Of a DNA stretch of 64,000 nt, positions 48,091-57,316 are shown piece after piece. The notes under the pieces were generated by a model. The model had not been told where the DNA came from and searched no databases. It saw nothing but the letters and a program-made list of their open reading frames with translations. Origin of the DNA: Verminephrobacter eiseniae EF01-2 (GTDB lineage Bacteria; Pseudomonadota; Gammaproteobacteria; Burkholderiales; Burkholderiaceae_C). Numbering within the stretch: position 1 is the first letter of the stretch; each line of letters begins with the position of its first letter. The stretch is taken from the NCBI RefSeq assembly GCF_000015565.1, contig NC_008786.1:4018501-4082500 (forward strand), written 5' to 3'. A program made the position numbers and the translations under genes.

Positions 48091-48972
48091 TCAGGTCGTG
48101 GCGGAGTCGGGGTTCTCCTTTTGCGAGGTATCAGCAGCGTCGAAAGAACCATCCGCAGTGGAACCCTCACCCTCCAGCCCGTTGGCACCCGAGGTGCTGC
48201 GCCGTGCGGTGCCAGCGTGGGAGCGGCGGCTCATGCCCATGACGACGCTGGCGCACAAACGGTTCAGACCAGCGAACTGGCGCCGTTCGCGGATGCGCAT
48301 CTCGCCGATCTGGGACTCGCTGGCGCAGGCGTTGAACTCCATCTCGCACATCAGGCGAATGGCTTCATCCCAGTGCTTTGCCGCATCCACCAGGGCCAGC
48401 GTCAGGCGGGATTTGACCTGGAAATTTTCATCGAGCGCTGCGCCGGTGTAGTGGGGCTCGATCCACATCGGGCGGCTGTCGCGGCCCTTGCGGTTCAACT
48501 CGGCGGCGGCATCGAGCGAGTGCCGGCCTTCGTTGGCGTACTCGGTCACCCGCTCCTGGATCGATGCGCGCACCTTGTCGATCTGCGCCTCGGTCATGTA
48601 CTGGCCGCCGATGCGGCCGAGCAGGTACAGGGTCTTGTCGGTCAGGGCCAGAAAGCGCGTGACCGACGAAGCGATGTGCGGGTCGAAGATTTTCAGCTCC
48701 CGCTCGACCACCATCGTGGCCGCATACTGGCGCTTCATTTCCTCGCGGCCTTGATTGCGCTGGCGCGCAGCGCGCTGGATGAACAGGCGTATGCGATCGG
48801 CTTCGCTGGCCTGCGCTGGCGCTGGTTCAGCGGCGTCGGCGTTGCGGGCGCCGGAATGGGGCGCTACAGCCTCTACAGCCTCTTGCGCGAGTTTCGCTGC
48901 TTCGTCGAGTTCTTCCAGCACCTGGCGGGCCTGCGCGCTGGCTTGCATGGTTTCGGTCAGGGCAGTCGTCAT
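48091..48972 (-). CDS. Hypothetical helical protein
   Basis: The 293-residue protein is highly charged and helical (ARQVLEELDEAAKLAQEAVE), with a core such as FDPHIASSVTRFLALTDKTLY and a Ser/Thr/Glu-rich tail. No family is recognised; an AcaB/DUF1845-type relation was considered but not supported. It is 65 bp upstream of the helicase gene and probably cotranscribed. The ATG at 48972 was chosen; the frame stays open further up. Confidence 0.55.
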   Translation of the reverse strand: MTTALTETMQASAQARQVLEELDEAAKLAQEAVEAVAPHSGARNADAAEPAPAQASEADRIRLFIQRAARQRNQGREEMKRQYAATMVVERELKIFDPHIASSVTRFLALTDKTLYLLGRIGGQYMTEAQIDKVRASIQERVTEYANEGRHSLDAAAELNRKGRDSRPMWIEPHYTGAALDENFQVKSRLTLALVDAAKHWDEAIRLMCEMEFNACASESQIGEMRIRERRQFAGLNRLCASVVMGMSRRSHAGTARRSTSGANGLEGEGSTADGSFDAADTSQKENPDSATT

Positions 48973-49149
48973 GCTGTGCTTCGGTGAAGTGATCGTCAGG
49001 CCGATTCTGTGTCGGTGCAACGGTTGAAATCGATCGAAAGACAACATCCAACGCAGAGCAATCGAAACCATTGACCCACACCAGGCCCAAACGACAGACC
49101 ACGAGACCTTGCACGAAACCTCGGTCAGAATGCGCAACAATCGCAAAAT

Positions 49150-49420
49150 TCAAAAATTCCTGATATCTTATAATAGAAAATATCAGATGATAATTTTTTA
49201 AAATTCATGATAATAAATACGGAAAAATTTCATTCATGAATCATTTACACAGCAATGTGTTCATTGATCCAGGGTAAATAGTATAATTTTATTTCATATG
49301 CAAATAAATCATATGATGATATTTCATTGATATGGGATTGATTGGTGTTGTTTTAATTTCTTTTATAAACATCAATGATATTCAAGGAAAATTGGGAAAT
49401 TTTTAAAAATTTCCTGCTGT
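49150..49420. other. AT-rich island with palindromes
   Basis: About 270 bp of very AT-rich DNA stands out from the GC-rich surroundings. It includes CTGATAT...ATATCAG (49160-49186) around a TATAAT, and a perfect 20-bp palindrome GGAAATTTTTAAAAATTTCC (49395-49414). The whole 48973-49893 gap has no convincing gene. An origin, a transfer site or a silencer-bound promoter are possible; none is proven. Confidence 0.6.
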
Positions 49421-49545
49421 TTGCCGATCAAGAAGCATCATTGCATTGACCGCCGCAGGCTTGCCCGCGAAGGTGATCTCCTCCCGGTGCGGCTCTCCAC
49501 CAGCCCGCTGCTCGCCCCGCGAATGTCTTCGACCAAGACGCTTCT

Positions 49546-49567
49546 GACCGGCTAAATTTAGCCGGTC
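49546..49567. repeat. 22-bp palindrome, copy 1 of a dispersed motif
   Basis: Arms GACCGGCTAAA and TTTAGCCGGTC form a perfect palindrome. Related copies are at 49734-49749 and 58703-58723. All are in gene-free DNA of the element, as expected for a regulator's binding site. Confidence 0.7.
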
Positions 49568-49733
49568 AAATGATTGCGCCGAGCGCAGAGCTTTTGACAC
49601 GAAGCCCGGTCGCACCGGGCGCGTGAAGCTGCCGGCACATGGCCTGGTTGCGACCGACAGCCTGCAGGCCCAGGCCGATGACCACCTTGCCCCAGCCCTG
49701 AACAGACATTCTCCCTGCCAGAAACCTCGCCAC

Positions 49734-49749
49734 CGGCTAAATTTAGCCG
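49734..49749. repeat. Palindrome copy 2 (CGGCTAAATTTAGCCG)
   Basis: The perfect 16-bp core of the dispersed motif lies 188 bp after copy 1. Between them is a hairpin CCCGGT-CGC-ACCGGG (49605-49619). Confidence 0.7.
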
Positions 49750-49893
49750 CTCAAAAACTCACCTCTCATTGGAAGATTTCCCTGATTCCTGGCCCGCAGG
49801 AACAGCCATCATGCCCGGTTGCCAAACGCGAACACCTCGCCCCCTACGCAACTTGAATGACCGCAATGATGACCGAGACTGGAGCCATGGATA

Positions 49894-51513
49894 GTCGGCC
49901 CTGCAAATTCTCTGCGACCCGCATGAATGCTGGATTTTTGGCTCTTTGTGGTCCACCGAATCTCCCAGGATTCGTTGAACAGGCAGCTGATTCCTGAGAG
50001 ATTTGCGCAATGCCCGAGCCCACCGACACGGCTGATTTCTTCCGCTCCCGTCTGGCCGAGATGATCGACTTGCGCCACCCGCTGGCGGTGCTGGCGAGCC
50101 GTCTTCCCTGGACGCAGATCGAAGCGGCACTGGCACCTTATTTCGCGCGTCGGGTCCGTGCCGGTCGAGTTCTGGAACACGACGATCTCTTCGGCCCTTC
50201 GCTCCAGGTCGCGGGCGCCGGTGTCGCCGCCGCGGGCCGCCCGCGTCTTCCCCTGCGCCTCATGGCCAGCCTGCTGTATCTGAAGCACGTCTACAAGCTC
50301 AGCGACGAGGAACTGGTCGAGCGCTGGGCCGAGAACGTGCAGTGGCAGTTCTTCAGCGGCATGACCTTCTACGAGCCACGCCTGCCCTGCGACGCCACCC
50401 AGATCGGGCGCTTCCGCTCGATCCTGGGCGAGGCCGGTGTCGAGGAACTCCTGAAGGCCACCATCGACACTGCGGTGGCCTCCAAGGCGATCAAGCCGGC
50501 CGAGTTCGAGCGCGTGATCGTGGATACCACCGTCCAGGAGAAGGCCATCGCCCACCCCGTGGACTCCCGCCTGCTGGAGATCGCCCGCGCCAAGGTGGTG
50601 GCTGCCGCCAAGCGCGCGGGCATCGCGCTGAAGCAGACCTTCGCCAAGGAAGGCAAGAACCTGCGCCGCAGGGCTGGCGGCTACGCCCACGCCAAGCAGT
50701 TCAAGCGCTTGAAGAAGGTGCTCAAGCGCCAGCGCACGGTACTGGGTATCGTGCTGCGCGAAGTGCAGCGCAAGCTTTGCAAGTTGCCTGCGACATCGGT
50801 GCCTGCCGTCGATCGCTTGCGCGCACTGATGGGCCGCGCCGAGCGCATTCGCACCCAGCGCCCGAAGGACAAGAACAAACTCTATGCATTGCACGCGCCC
50901 GAAGTTGAGTGCATCGGCAAGGGGAAGGCGCGCCGGCCTTACGAGTTTGGCGTGAAGGTCAGCGTGGCCGTCACGCACAAGCAGGGGCTGGTGGTGGGTG
51001 CGCGCAGCTTCACGGGCAACCCGTATGACGGCCACACGCTGGCCGAGCAACTCGAGCAGGTCAAGATCCTGACGGAGGACACGGGCGCCAGCCCGAAGCA
51101 GGCAGTGGTGGACCTGGGGTTCCGGGGCGTGGACGCAGCCAATCCGGGCATCCAGATCATTCATCGGGGGCGCTTCAAGTCCTTGACCGATGCCCAGCGC
51201 CGCTGGCTCAAGCGAAGGCAGGCGGTGGAGCCCACCATCGGACACCTGAAGCACGACAACGGGATGGATCGGTGCTGGCTGCAGGGTGCCACCGGTGACG
51301 CGCTGCATGCAGTGCTGTGTGCGGCGGGCTACAACATCCGCTGGCTGCTGCGCGCCATCATGCGCCTCGGGCTCAAGGGCCTTTTATTGCGCCTGATCGC
51401 CTTGCTGCGCACGCTCATCGGCGTCCCCCACTTCTTCGCATCCAACGAAATCACGCCATCACGCGCCGCCGCGCGGTTCGCTGCGATAGCGAAATGAATT
51501 TCGCAGGTCCGAC
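49894..51513 (+). mobile_element. IS5-like insertion sequence
   Basis: A 1620-bp unit has imperfect terminal inverted repeats (GTCGGCCCTGCAAATTC and GTCGGACCTGCGAAATT) and is flanked by direct repeats TGGATA (49888-49893 and 51514-51519). It carries one intact transposase gene. The 6-bp duplication is not typical of all IS5 subgroups. Confidence 0.8.
50010..51497 (+). CDS. IS5-like transposase
   Basis: The 495-residue DDE transposase has the N-terminal block LPLRLMASLLYLKHVYKLSD and YEPRLPCDATQIGRFR, and a C-terminal domain with VVDLGFRGVD (Asp) and KRRQAVEPTIGHLKHDNGMDR (Glu). A charged insert with many Lys/Arg lies between the catalytic parts. It ends 16 bp before the right inverted repeat and looks intact. 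Confidence 0.9.
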   Translation: MPEPTDTADFFRSRLAEMIDLRHPLAVLASRLPWTQIEAALAPYFARRVRAGRVLEHDDLFGPSLQVAGAGVAAAGRPRLPLRLMASLLYLKHVYKLSDEELVERWAENVQWQFFSGMTFYEPRLPCDATQIGRFRSILGEAGVEELLKATIDTAVASKAIKPAEFERVIVDTTVQEKAIAHPVDSRLLEIARAKVVAAAKRAGIALKQTFAKEGKNLRRRAGGYAHAKQFKRLKKVLKRQRTVLGIVLREVQRKLCKLPATSVPAVDRLRALMGRAERIRTQRPKDKNKLYALHAPEVECIGKGKARRPYEFGVKVSVAVTHKQGLVVGARSFTGNPYDGHTLAEQLEQVKILTEDTGASPKQAVVDLGFRGVDAANPGIQIIHRGRFKSLTDAQRRWLKRRQAVEPTIGHLKHDNGMDRCWLQGATGDALHAVLCAAGYNIRWLLRAIMRLGLKGLLLRLIALLRTLIGVPHFFASNEITPSRAAARFAAIAK

Positions 51514-51585
51514 TGGATATGGTGCAACACCTGCGCGACGCGAATGCTTGTGGGCGCAGGCCATGAGCGCCAGGACGGTGCATCG

Positions 51586-52185
51586 ATGGCCCATTGCCTG
51601 ATCTTCCTCATCGGCCTGCACGGAGTGGGAAAATCCACCATCGGGCAAGCCCTGGTGCCCCATGGCTACCGCCACATCAGCCTGGGCGATCTCGGCCGTC
51701 TGCTGCGGCGCAGACGCATCCCCGATGGCTTCACCCTGCGCTTTTTGCGCCTGCTGGCAGCCCACGAGCCGGGCGAGCGCATGTCCGCCAAGCTGGTTGA
51801 CGCCCTGCATGGCGAGATCGGGCAGCACAATGCACATGTGCCGCTGGTCGTGGACGGCTTTCCCGCCGAGCCCTACCAGGTCATGGGGCTGCCGGCCGGA
51901 TGCACCCTGATCCACCTGACATGCCCCGATCCCGAGCGCATGCAACGCCTGGCCGCCCGCAGCGAAACGACCCGCCGCAAGTGGGGCGCCGATGCCGCCG
52001 AGAGCCGTCGTGACCGGCAGTTGGGGGCCGTCATCGAGGCAGCCCAGGAACGCACCGACATGCGCACCTTGGAAATCCCCAACCTGGGCTTGCCGCAACA
52101 AGTGGCCGCAACGATCGCCGCCCTGGCCACCCAGGTTCAGCGCCAGCGTGTGGTTTTCAGCGAGACAGTATTCGCATCGCGCTAA
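51586..52185 (+). CDS. P-loop kinase-like protein (adenylate-kinase fold)
   Basis: The 199-residue protein has Walker A FLIGLHGVGKST and an adenylate-kinase-like VVDGFPAEPYQ. It should phosphorylate a nucleotide or nucleoside, but the lid and substrate residues do not give a specific name. It lies just right of the IS5-like element, whose insertion may have cut its upstream region. The ATG at 51586 was chosen by the position of the P-loop. A terminator follows directly. Confidence 0.7.
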   Translation: MAHCLIFLIGLHGVGKSTIGQALVPHGYRHISLGDLGRLLRRRRIPDGFTLRFLRLLAAHEPGERMSAKLVDALHGEIGQHNAHVPLVVDGFPAEPYQVMGLPAGCTLIHLTCPDPERMQRLAARSETTRRKWGADAAESRRDRQLGAVIEAAQERTDMRTLEIPNLGLPQQVAATIAALATQVQRQRVVFSETVFASR

Positions 52186-52204
52186 AACCACCCCCCAAAA
52201 AAGA

Positions 52205-52248
52205 AACCCCCCCGCATTCCATCATGGAGAGCGGGGGGTTATTTTTTT
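52205..52248. terminator. Terminator between convergent genes
   Basis: AACCCCCCCGC and GCGGGGGGTT form a long stem with a 15-base loop and a following T run; it lies between the kinase gene and the directionality-factor-like gene. Confidence 0.85.
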
Positions 52249-52252
52249 ACGG

Positions 52253-53782
52253 TCAAACGCCGTTGGCTTGCATGAACGAGCGCGCCACGGACGGACCCTG
52301 ATCCAACAGTTCATCCAGGTGCGCGATGATGGCTGCGAGGTTGGCGCCCAGCCCAATGCCGCCGAACTTCGCCTTGAAATACGGCAGGGCTACTTTCTGG
52401 AACGGGATGTCGTTGGCCAGCAGCCGGATCTGCAGATCGAGGAAGGAGCCGGTGTGCTGGCCAAATCGCGAGTGGATGGCACGGAAACCCTCCAACGCAG
52501 TGCCTGCCAGTTCCTTGTCCCACTGAGCGCCGTAGCGCAGCGCGGCCCATTCCGTCACCTTGTGCTCGATGCCCATGTCCCTGGCCTTGGCCAGCAGGTC
52601 CACTGCAACGCCATGCGATGCGCCAGTGGCACTGGCCTCCGTGGCGGCACCAGTGGTCGCGCCGGCGTCGGCAGCGGCCGTGGCAACAAGCCAAGCATCC
52701 GAAGCATCCGAAGCAGTCACCTGTTCCGGCGCGCCTTCCAGCACGACACCATCGTTGTCCACCTGGCAGGCGGACTCGGCGGCGCAGTGGCCAGCGCCGG
52801 CCTCTTGCGGATCGGGCATCACCCACGCGGCCGGCAGGCCGGACACCGCCGGTTGTGCCGAAGGTGCCGCCAGCAGCATGCGCTTGTGTTCCCGGAGCAT
52901 CTTCACCTTGGTCAGGTCGATTTCAGTTTCCAGCACCGGCACCCACTGCTCGCCCTTCTTCTGATTGCCTTCCTCGTCGTAGTACACCCTGTTCTTCAAG
53001 GCTTTGGTGAGCCAAAAAACCGGGCGCCCGTCCGGAATGAAGTTCGGCAGGTAGCCACACTCGTCCAGCAGCGAGCTCAGGCGCAAGTATATCTCCGACG
53101 CCGCCTGCGTGCTGCCCGTTTCCAGACAGTACAGGCCTGCGCCAGGCATGCCAGGGATGTAGAACCGCAGGGTGCCGGCGAACCGGCATTCCCCCGAGGC
53201 GAACTGCGGGCACAGGTCGGTGTCGCAGACACCGCGCACCACGAACTCGCGGCGCGAGAACTGCTTGCGGCTCGCGTCCTTGCTCGGCACCACGGGCGGC
53301 AGGTACACGCAGCGGCGCACCCCATCGTCGCCATACCGGCTTTGGTAGTGGATGGTTTGGGCACCACCACCGCGCACGGCCAGGCCAGAGCCCAGGGCGG
53401 CGTCGATCCCGCCGCGATGGATGTCGGCAAACACCACCGGGAAGCGATACAGGCGCGGCTCGGGATCGCCATCGCGCACCTGGCCATAGAGCTTGAGCAG
53501 TTGATCGCTGGCGATCTTGCCGCTTTCCATGTCCCACGGATGGGCAAAGAAGCAGCGCGAGTTGCGCGGATAAAACGGGTTCTTGAGACCCGTCTTCTTG
53601 AGGATTTCCGCCTGCGCATTCTGAAAGGAGATTTCCCCCTTCTTCACGCGCGCGACGATCTCCATGGCGCTCGGGTTGTCCAAGGTCCTCTTGGTCGGAA
53701 CCTTGATGCCGGCGCGGATTTTTCCGGAGATGGAAAACCCGGCCGATTGCCTTGCGACCATGTCGGACAGAAAAGATGTCAT
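52253..53782 (-). CDS. Recombination-directionality-factor-like protein
   Basis: The 509-residue protein contains CRFAGTLRFYIPGMPGAG and LETGSTQAASEIYLRLSSLL, the pattern of phage Gp3-like directionality factors and of the related 'hydrolase or metal-binding' proteins of betaproteobacterial plasmids. A CDTDLCPQFASGEC group may bind zinc. The middle is Ala/Thr/Ser-rich and probably disordered. If the role is right it would favour excision by a recombinase, but classic partners are serine integrases, while the integrase here is a tyrosine enzyme. The assignment is therefore tentative. Confidence 0.55.
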   Translation of the reverse strand: MTSFLSDMVARQSAGFSISGKIRAGIKVPTKRTLDNPSAMEIVARVKKGEISFQNAQAEILKKTGLKNPFYPRNSRCFFAHPWDMESGKIASDQLLKLYGQVRDGDPEPRLYRFPVVFADIHRGGIDAALGSGLAVRGGGAQTIHYQSRYGDDGVRRCVYLPPVVPSKDASRKQFSRREFVVRGVCDTDLCPQFASGECRFAGTLRFYIPGMPGAGLYCLETGSTQAASEIYLRLSSLLDECGYLPNFIPDGRPVFWLTKALKNRVYYDEEGNQKKGEQWVPVLETEIDLTKVKMLREHKRMLLAAPSAQPAVSGLPAAWVMPDPQEAGAGHCAAESACQVDNDGVVLEGAPEQVTASDASDAWLVATAAADAGATTGAATEASATGASHGVAVDLLAKARDMGIEHKVTEWAALRYGAQWDKELAGTALEGFRAIHSRFGQHTGSFLDLQIRLLANDIPFQKVALPYFKAKFGGIGLGANLAAIIAHLDELLDQGPSVARSFMQANGV

Positions 53783-54091
53783 CCTTGTACTCCAGCGGTT
53801 TCCCGCATGAAGGGTTTTCGCATTCGGTATCGACTGCGAACTTCACTGCCACATGCGCGGCTTTGGAAGTCGAAACAGGATGGTGCAGCACCTTCTTTTT
53901 TCTTTTATGGGTTTGGCGCCAGATGAACGCCTGTCAGGGCGAGCGCGCCGTCCACAGCCGCCAAACCGATAAAGACTGCATTGCCTGCAACGATACATGC
54001 GGCCATGGATCGCCGGCCGTGCGAATGCCTGTCTGTTCGAGGCATGATTTATCGCTCTTGAATCACGCTCTGTCTGGTGTATGGTTTGGGC
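53783..54091. other. Divergent promoter region
   Basis: About 309 bp between the directionality-factor-like gene and the RecG-like gene. No gene is supported. It probably holds two divergent promoters, not clearly identified. Confidence 0.4.
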
Positions 54092-55981
54092 ATGGGGGAT
54101 CGGGCCGATTTTTTCGCACTACCCTGTCTCGGCTGCCGCAATGCGGCCGAGGCGCTGCTGTGCCTGCCCAAGACCTACATCGATAAAACCCGTGCGCACG
54201 AGCGCATTCACCGGGCGCCAGCGGAGCGCGCAGCGCTTTTTCAGGGCAAGTTGGTCCGTTGCCGTGGTCTGAACGCCGATGGGCAAGCCACGCGCAGCCC
54301 CTTTGCTCGATTTGCGCGATTTGCGCACTCGGTGGAATTGACGGTGGACTTTGCCGACGCCAGCGCGATGCGCGTTCGGCTTTTCGGCGCGCGCATCGAG
54401 GAACTCGCCGCGCTCGTCGATCAGACCATCGTGCTGCAAGCCTGCGCGCGCCCGTTGGCAAACGGGCCGACGAGCCTGCACGGCGCCACGCTCGCGGCCG
54501 TCACCGGCTGCATCGAGCCCCAGTATGTCGGCGTGCCCGGCGGGATTTCCGGCCAGAAGATCCGGTGCGCAGTCCATGCCGCGCTGGGCATCGAGGGCAG
54601 TCTGGATCAGGCGGCGCTGCTGCTGCAAGGCAATGCGCCCATCGAGTCCGTGCTGCACGAGCACGGCATCACGGCCCGCGCGCTGCTGCAAGACCTGCAC
54701 CGGCCAGCCACACTGCGTGCCGGCGACACGGCGCTTGCCATCGCCCGCGCCTGCGTGGTGCGCGAGATCCGCAGCGCGGCCGTTGCCAGTCGGGTGGTCG
54801 CCGCGCCCTGCCCCTACGACATCGACCAGCACCTGATCGCCCTCGTGGCCGCGCAGAAGGAAACGCTCAGCCAGGATCAGCGCCGGGCGCTCAACGCCAT
54901 TCGCCTGCAGGTCAACGACCGGCGGGGCGCCCGCATCCTGCTCAATGGCGATGTGGGCACGGGCAAGACCCTGGTGTTTCTGCTCGCGCTCGCGGCCATC
55001 GCCAGCACCAGCGGCAAGCGCGTTGCCGTGGTCGTTCCCAGCGACCTGGTGGCCCGACAGATCCACGCCCAGGCCCAGGCGCGCTTTCCGCAACTGCAAC
55101 CCTGCCTGGTGATGGCCGGCAGCGGCGATGTGCCCGATGACAGCCTGATGCTGATCGGCACACAGGCCCTGTTCCATCGGGCTGAGCATCTCGAGCTCGA
55201 GGCCCTGGTGGTCGATGAGCAGCACAAGTTCTCGGTGGCGCAGCGCACCGTGCTCGCGCGCGGCCACACCCATGTGATCGAGGCCAGCGCCACGCCCATC
55301 CCGCGCTCGCTGGCCCTGGCCATCTTCGACGGCTGGATGCAGGTGCGCATCGTCAACTGCCCGGTGCAAAAAACCATCGTCTCACGCATCGCCATGCCCG
55401 AGAGCCGGCGCAAAGTGGTTGCGCTGGCCCATGCCCACTTGCAGCGTGGCCACAAGGTTGTCTTCCTCTACCCGAAGGTGGACGGCCAAGGCGCAACGGT
55501 GCGCGCTGCCGGCGAACGGCTGGACAAGCACTTCCAGGGCAAGGTGGCCGTCGTGCACGGACAGATGGGCCGTGATGCCAAGGAATCGGCCCTGAAGGCG
55601 TTTGCCAGCGGCGAGCGCCCGATCATCGCTGCCAGCACGGCCGTGGAGGTCGGCGTCGATGTGCCCGACATTGGCCTGATGGTCGTCAGCGGCGCCGATC
55701 GCTTCGCCGTGGCCCAGTTGCACCAACTGCGCGGGCGGCTGGCGCGCAACGGCGGCAAGGCCCACTTCGTGATGATGCTCGACAAGAAGCCGTCGAAGCT
55801 GACCGAGTTGCGGCTGCGGGCCGTTTGCCAGCATGCCGATGGCTTCTCGCTGGCAGAGCGCGACATGGAGCTTCGCGGCTTCGGGGATGTGCTCGGCGAT
55901 CTCCAGTCGGGCCAGTCCAGCGCCACCTTCAAACTGCCGCGCCTGCAAGTGGCGGATTTCACCAAGCCCGCAGGGGTGTAG
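54092..55981 (+). CDS. RecG-like superfamily 2 helicase
   Basis: The 629-residue protein has Walker A LNGDVGTGKT, DEQHKFSVAQR (RecG has DEQHRFGVEQR), SATPIPRSLAL, and a C-terminal STAVEVGVDVPDIGLMVVSGADRFAVAQLHQLRGRLAR. It is a little shorter than chromosomal RecG (about 690), with a more divergent N-terminal wedge domain. RecG remodels stalled forks and branched DNA. Its place on the mobile element suggests an element-specific replication or recombination helper. The start at 54092 is preferred; 54077 is also in frame. Confidence 0.85.
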   Translation: MGDRADFFALPCLGCRNAAEALLCLPKTYIDKTRAHERIHRAPAERAALFQGKLVRCRGLNADGQATRSPFARFARFAHSVELTVDFADASAMRVRLFGARIEELAALVDQTIVLQACARPLANGPTSLHGATLAAVTGCIEPQYVGVPGGISGQKIRCAVHAALGIEGSLDQAALLLQGNAPIESVLHEHGITARALLQDLHRPATLRAGDTALAIARACVVREIRSAAVASRVVAAPCPYDIDQHLIALVAAQKETLSQDQRRALNAIRLQVNDRRGARILLNGDVGTGKTLVFLLALAAIASTSGKRVAVVVPSDLVARQIHAQAQARFPQLQPCLVMAGSGDVPDDSLMLIGTQALFHRAEHLELEALVVDEQHKFSVAQRTVLARGHTHVIEASATPIPRSLALAIFDGWMQVRIVNCPVQKTIVSRIAMPESRRKVVALAHAHLQRGHKVVFLYPKVDGQGATVRAAGERLDKHFQGKVAVVHGQMGRDAKESALKAFASGERPIIAASTAVEVGVDVPDIGLMVVSGADRFAVAQLHQLRGRLARNGGKAHFVMMLDKKPSKLTELRLRAVCQHADGFSLAERDMELRGFGDVLGDLQSGQSSATFKLPRLQVADFTKPAGV

Positions 55982-56034
55982 CGCGGGGACAGGTTTGCCG
56001 ACGGGCTGTCCCACCGGGAAACCCGCCACCGCCA

Positions 56035-56496
56035 CTACGACCCATGGCGCCGGAAGTTCCACGGTGCAATCGGCCTGGGATCGCTCCACAGCCCGCGCTT
56101 GTCGCGTTGGGCCTGGCGCTGAATGCGATACAGGCTCCGGTCCTGGACGTACTGGTCATACACCCAGGCCAAGCCGTTCTCCACCTGGTGCGTCTGGGCA
56201 TCCACACCGTCGCAATAGACCCGCGAGACCACACGCCCGTACCGGTCGGTGCTGGCGCGGGTGAATGTGGCCGTCTTGCCAAAGCAGATCCCGGACAGGG
56301 ATTGCTTGGCTCGTGCACCGAAAGCCTGTGCGGACTCGGGCGCATCGATCTCGGCAAGACGGATGCGCAAACGCTCCTTGGCCGCTGTCAGCACCGTGAT
56401 GGTGTCCCCATCGGAGACACCGACCACCCGGCCCGTCGCCGCAGATGCCACGGCCGCCATGCAGTGCAGCAGCGCCGCAATGATGCAGGGTTTCAT
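56035..56496 (-). CDS. Secreted thermonuclease (SNase domain)
   Basis: The 153-residue protein has a signal peptide (MKPCIIAALLHCMAAVASA) and a staphylococcal-nuclease fold: GRVVGVSDGDTITVL, IRLAEIDAPES and ASTDRYGRVVSRVYCDG. Catalytic-type Arg/Asp/Glu appear in these blocks. It should cut DNA or RNA in the periplasm or outside. The stop of the upstream gene overlaps its ATG (ATGA). Such nucleases are common on betaproteobacterial plasmids. Confidence 0.85.
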   Translation of the reverse strand: MKPCIIAALLHCMAAVASAATGRVVGVSDGDTITVLTAAKERLRIRLAEIDAPESAQAFGARAKQSLSGICFGKTATFTRASTDRYGRVVSRVYCDGVDAQTHQVENGLAWVYDQYVQDRSLYRIQRQAQRDKRGLWSDPRPIAPWNFRRHGS

Positions 56497-56807
56497 CCCT
56501 GCACCTGCAATTCCACTGCGCGCTGCTGCGTCTTGGGGATGCCCATCGGCGGCGGCCTTGCCGGTTCGTCGGCATGGCCGGCCCGCGCGCTCATCCAGAT
56601 CAGAAAGTGGCGCGCATGGCGCGCGTCGATCTTGTCCCTGATGTACGTGCACAGGACTTTTTCTAGGTCGCAATCCTCACGATAAACCCCAACGTATTGC
56701 GCCAGGGCCAGCATATTGATGCCACGCTGGCCGCCCGCGCGGCAATTGCTCATCGCCGCCAGGCAAAGACGTTCTTTGAGCACGGCAAGGGAGCTTGTCT
56801 TTTTCAT
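56493..56807 (-). CDS. Hypothetical protein coupled to the nuclease gene
   Basis: The 104-residue protein starts at 56807 (GGAG-like ribosome-binding site, MKKTSSLAVLKERL). It has a Cys (SNCRAGG) and a basic region DKIDARHARHFLIWMS, and ends in a Pro/Arg-rich tail. No family is recognised. The ATGA overlap with the nuclease gene implies cotranscription. Confidence 0.55.
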   Translation of the reverse strand: MKKTSSLAVLKERLCLAAMSNCRAGGQRGINMLALAQYVGVYREDCDLEKVLCTYIRDKIDARHARHFLIWMSARAGHADEPARPPPMGIPKTQQRAVELQVQG

Positions 56808-56898
56808 GCTTTCTCCACTCAAGAGTTGATAAAGCATGGGGCCCGACGGGCTTTGAAATGGCACGAATGCCATTTCGAAACCTGTCAGATTTCAGATT

Positions 56899-57222
56899 TC
56901 AGGGTTCGATCTTTTCCAATCCCAAGGCACTTCGCGCCTGTTCGTCCCAGTTGCGCAATGCCCGCTTGGGGTCTTCCTCGACCTCATGAACCCATTCGGC
57001 CGGGCCACTGATGGCCACTTCAAAATAGCACCCGAAATCATGCGGGAAGCGTTTCACCTGGACATTTGCGCCTTCGGGTACCGGGTAATGGCGCTCGACC
57101 TGCCGGGCATATGCCCGGCATTCTGCGCGCGCCTTCTTCTGGTAATCCTCATCGCCCGCCTGGGCGCAGTTTTCTTCGGATGGCACGGGGCCGATTTCCA
57201 GTGCTTCAAGAATCTGCAACAT
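56899..57222 (-). CDS. Hypothetical protein, 107 residues
   Basis: A good ribosome-binding site (AGGAG, 8-base spacing) precedes the ATG at 57222. The protein is acidic with a middle ARQVERHYPVPEGANVQVKR and GCYFEVAISGPAEW. No family is recognised. It lies in the same orientation as the DUF932 gene upstream. Confidence 0.55.
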   Translation of the reverse strand: MLQILEALEIGPVPSEENCAQAGDEDYQKKARAECRAYARQVERHYPVPEGANVQVKRFPHDFGCYFEVAISGPAEWVHEVEEDPKRALRNWDEQARSALGLEKIEP

Positions 57223-57316
57223 TTGACTTTCTCCTATTGCCGCAATGGCGGTGTGACAAGGAGTTCAGCAACGCTGCTGGCGACAGGCCATGGCCTCTCG
57301 TCAGCATGGATGCCCA

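Noticed and set aside
46208..48451. A 747-codon plus-strand frame opposite the UvrD-like helicase.
   Set aside because: It is a GC-rich shadow with low-complexity His/Arg/Gln content; the minus strand carries all helicase motifs.
48973..49146. An upstream extension of the hypothetical gene starting at 48972.
   Set aside because: The added sequence is not protein-like and the ATG at 48972 gives a natural N-terminus.
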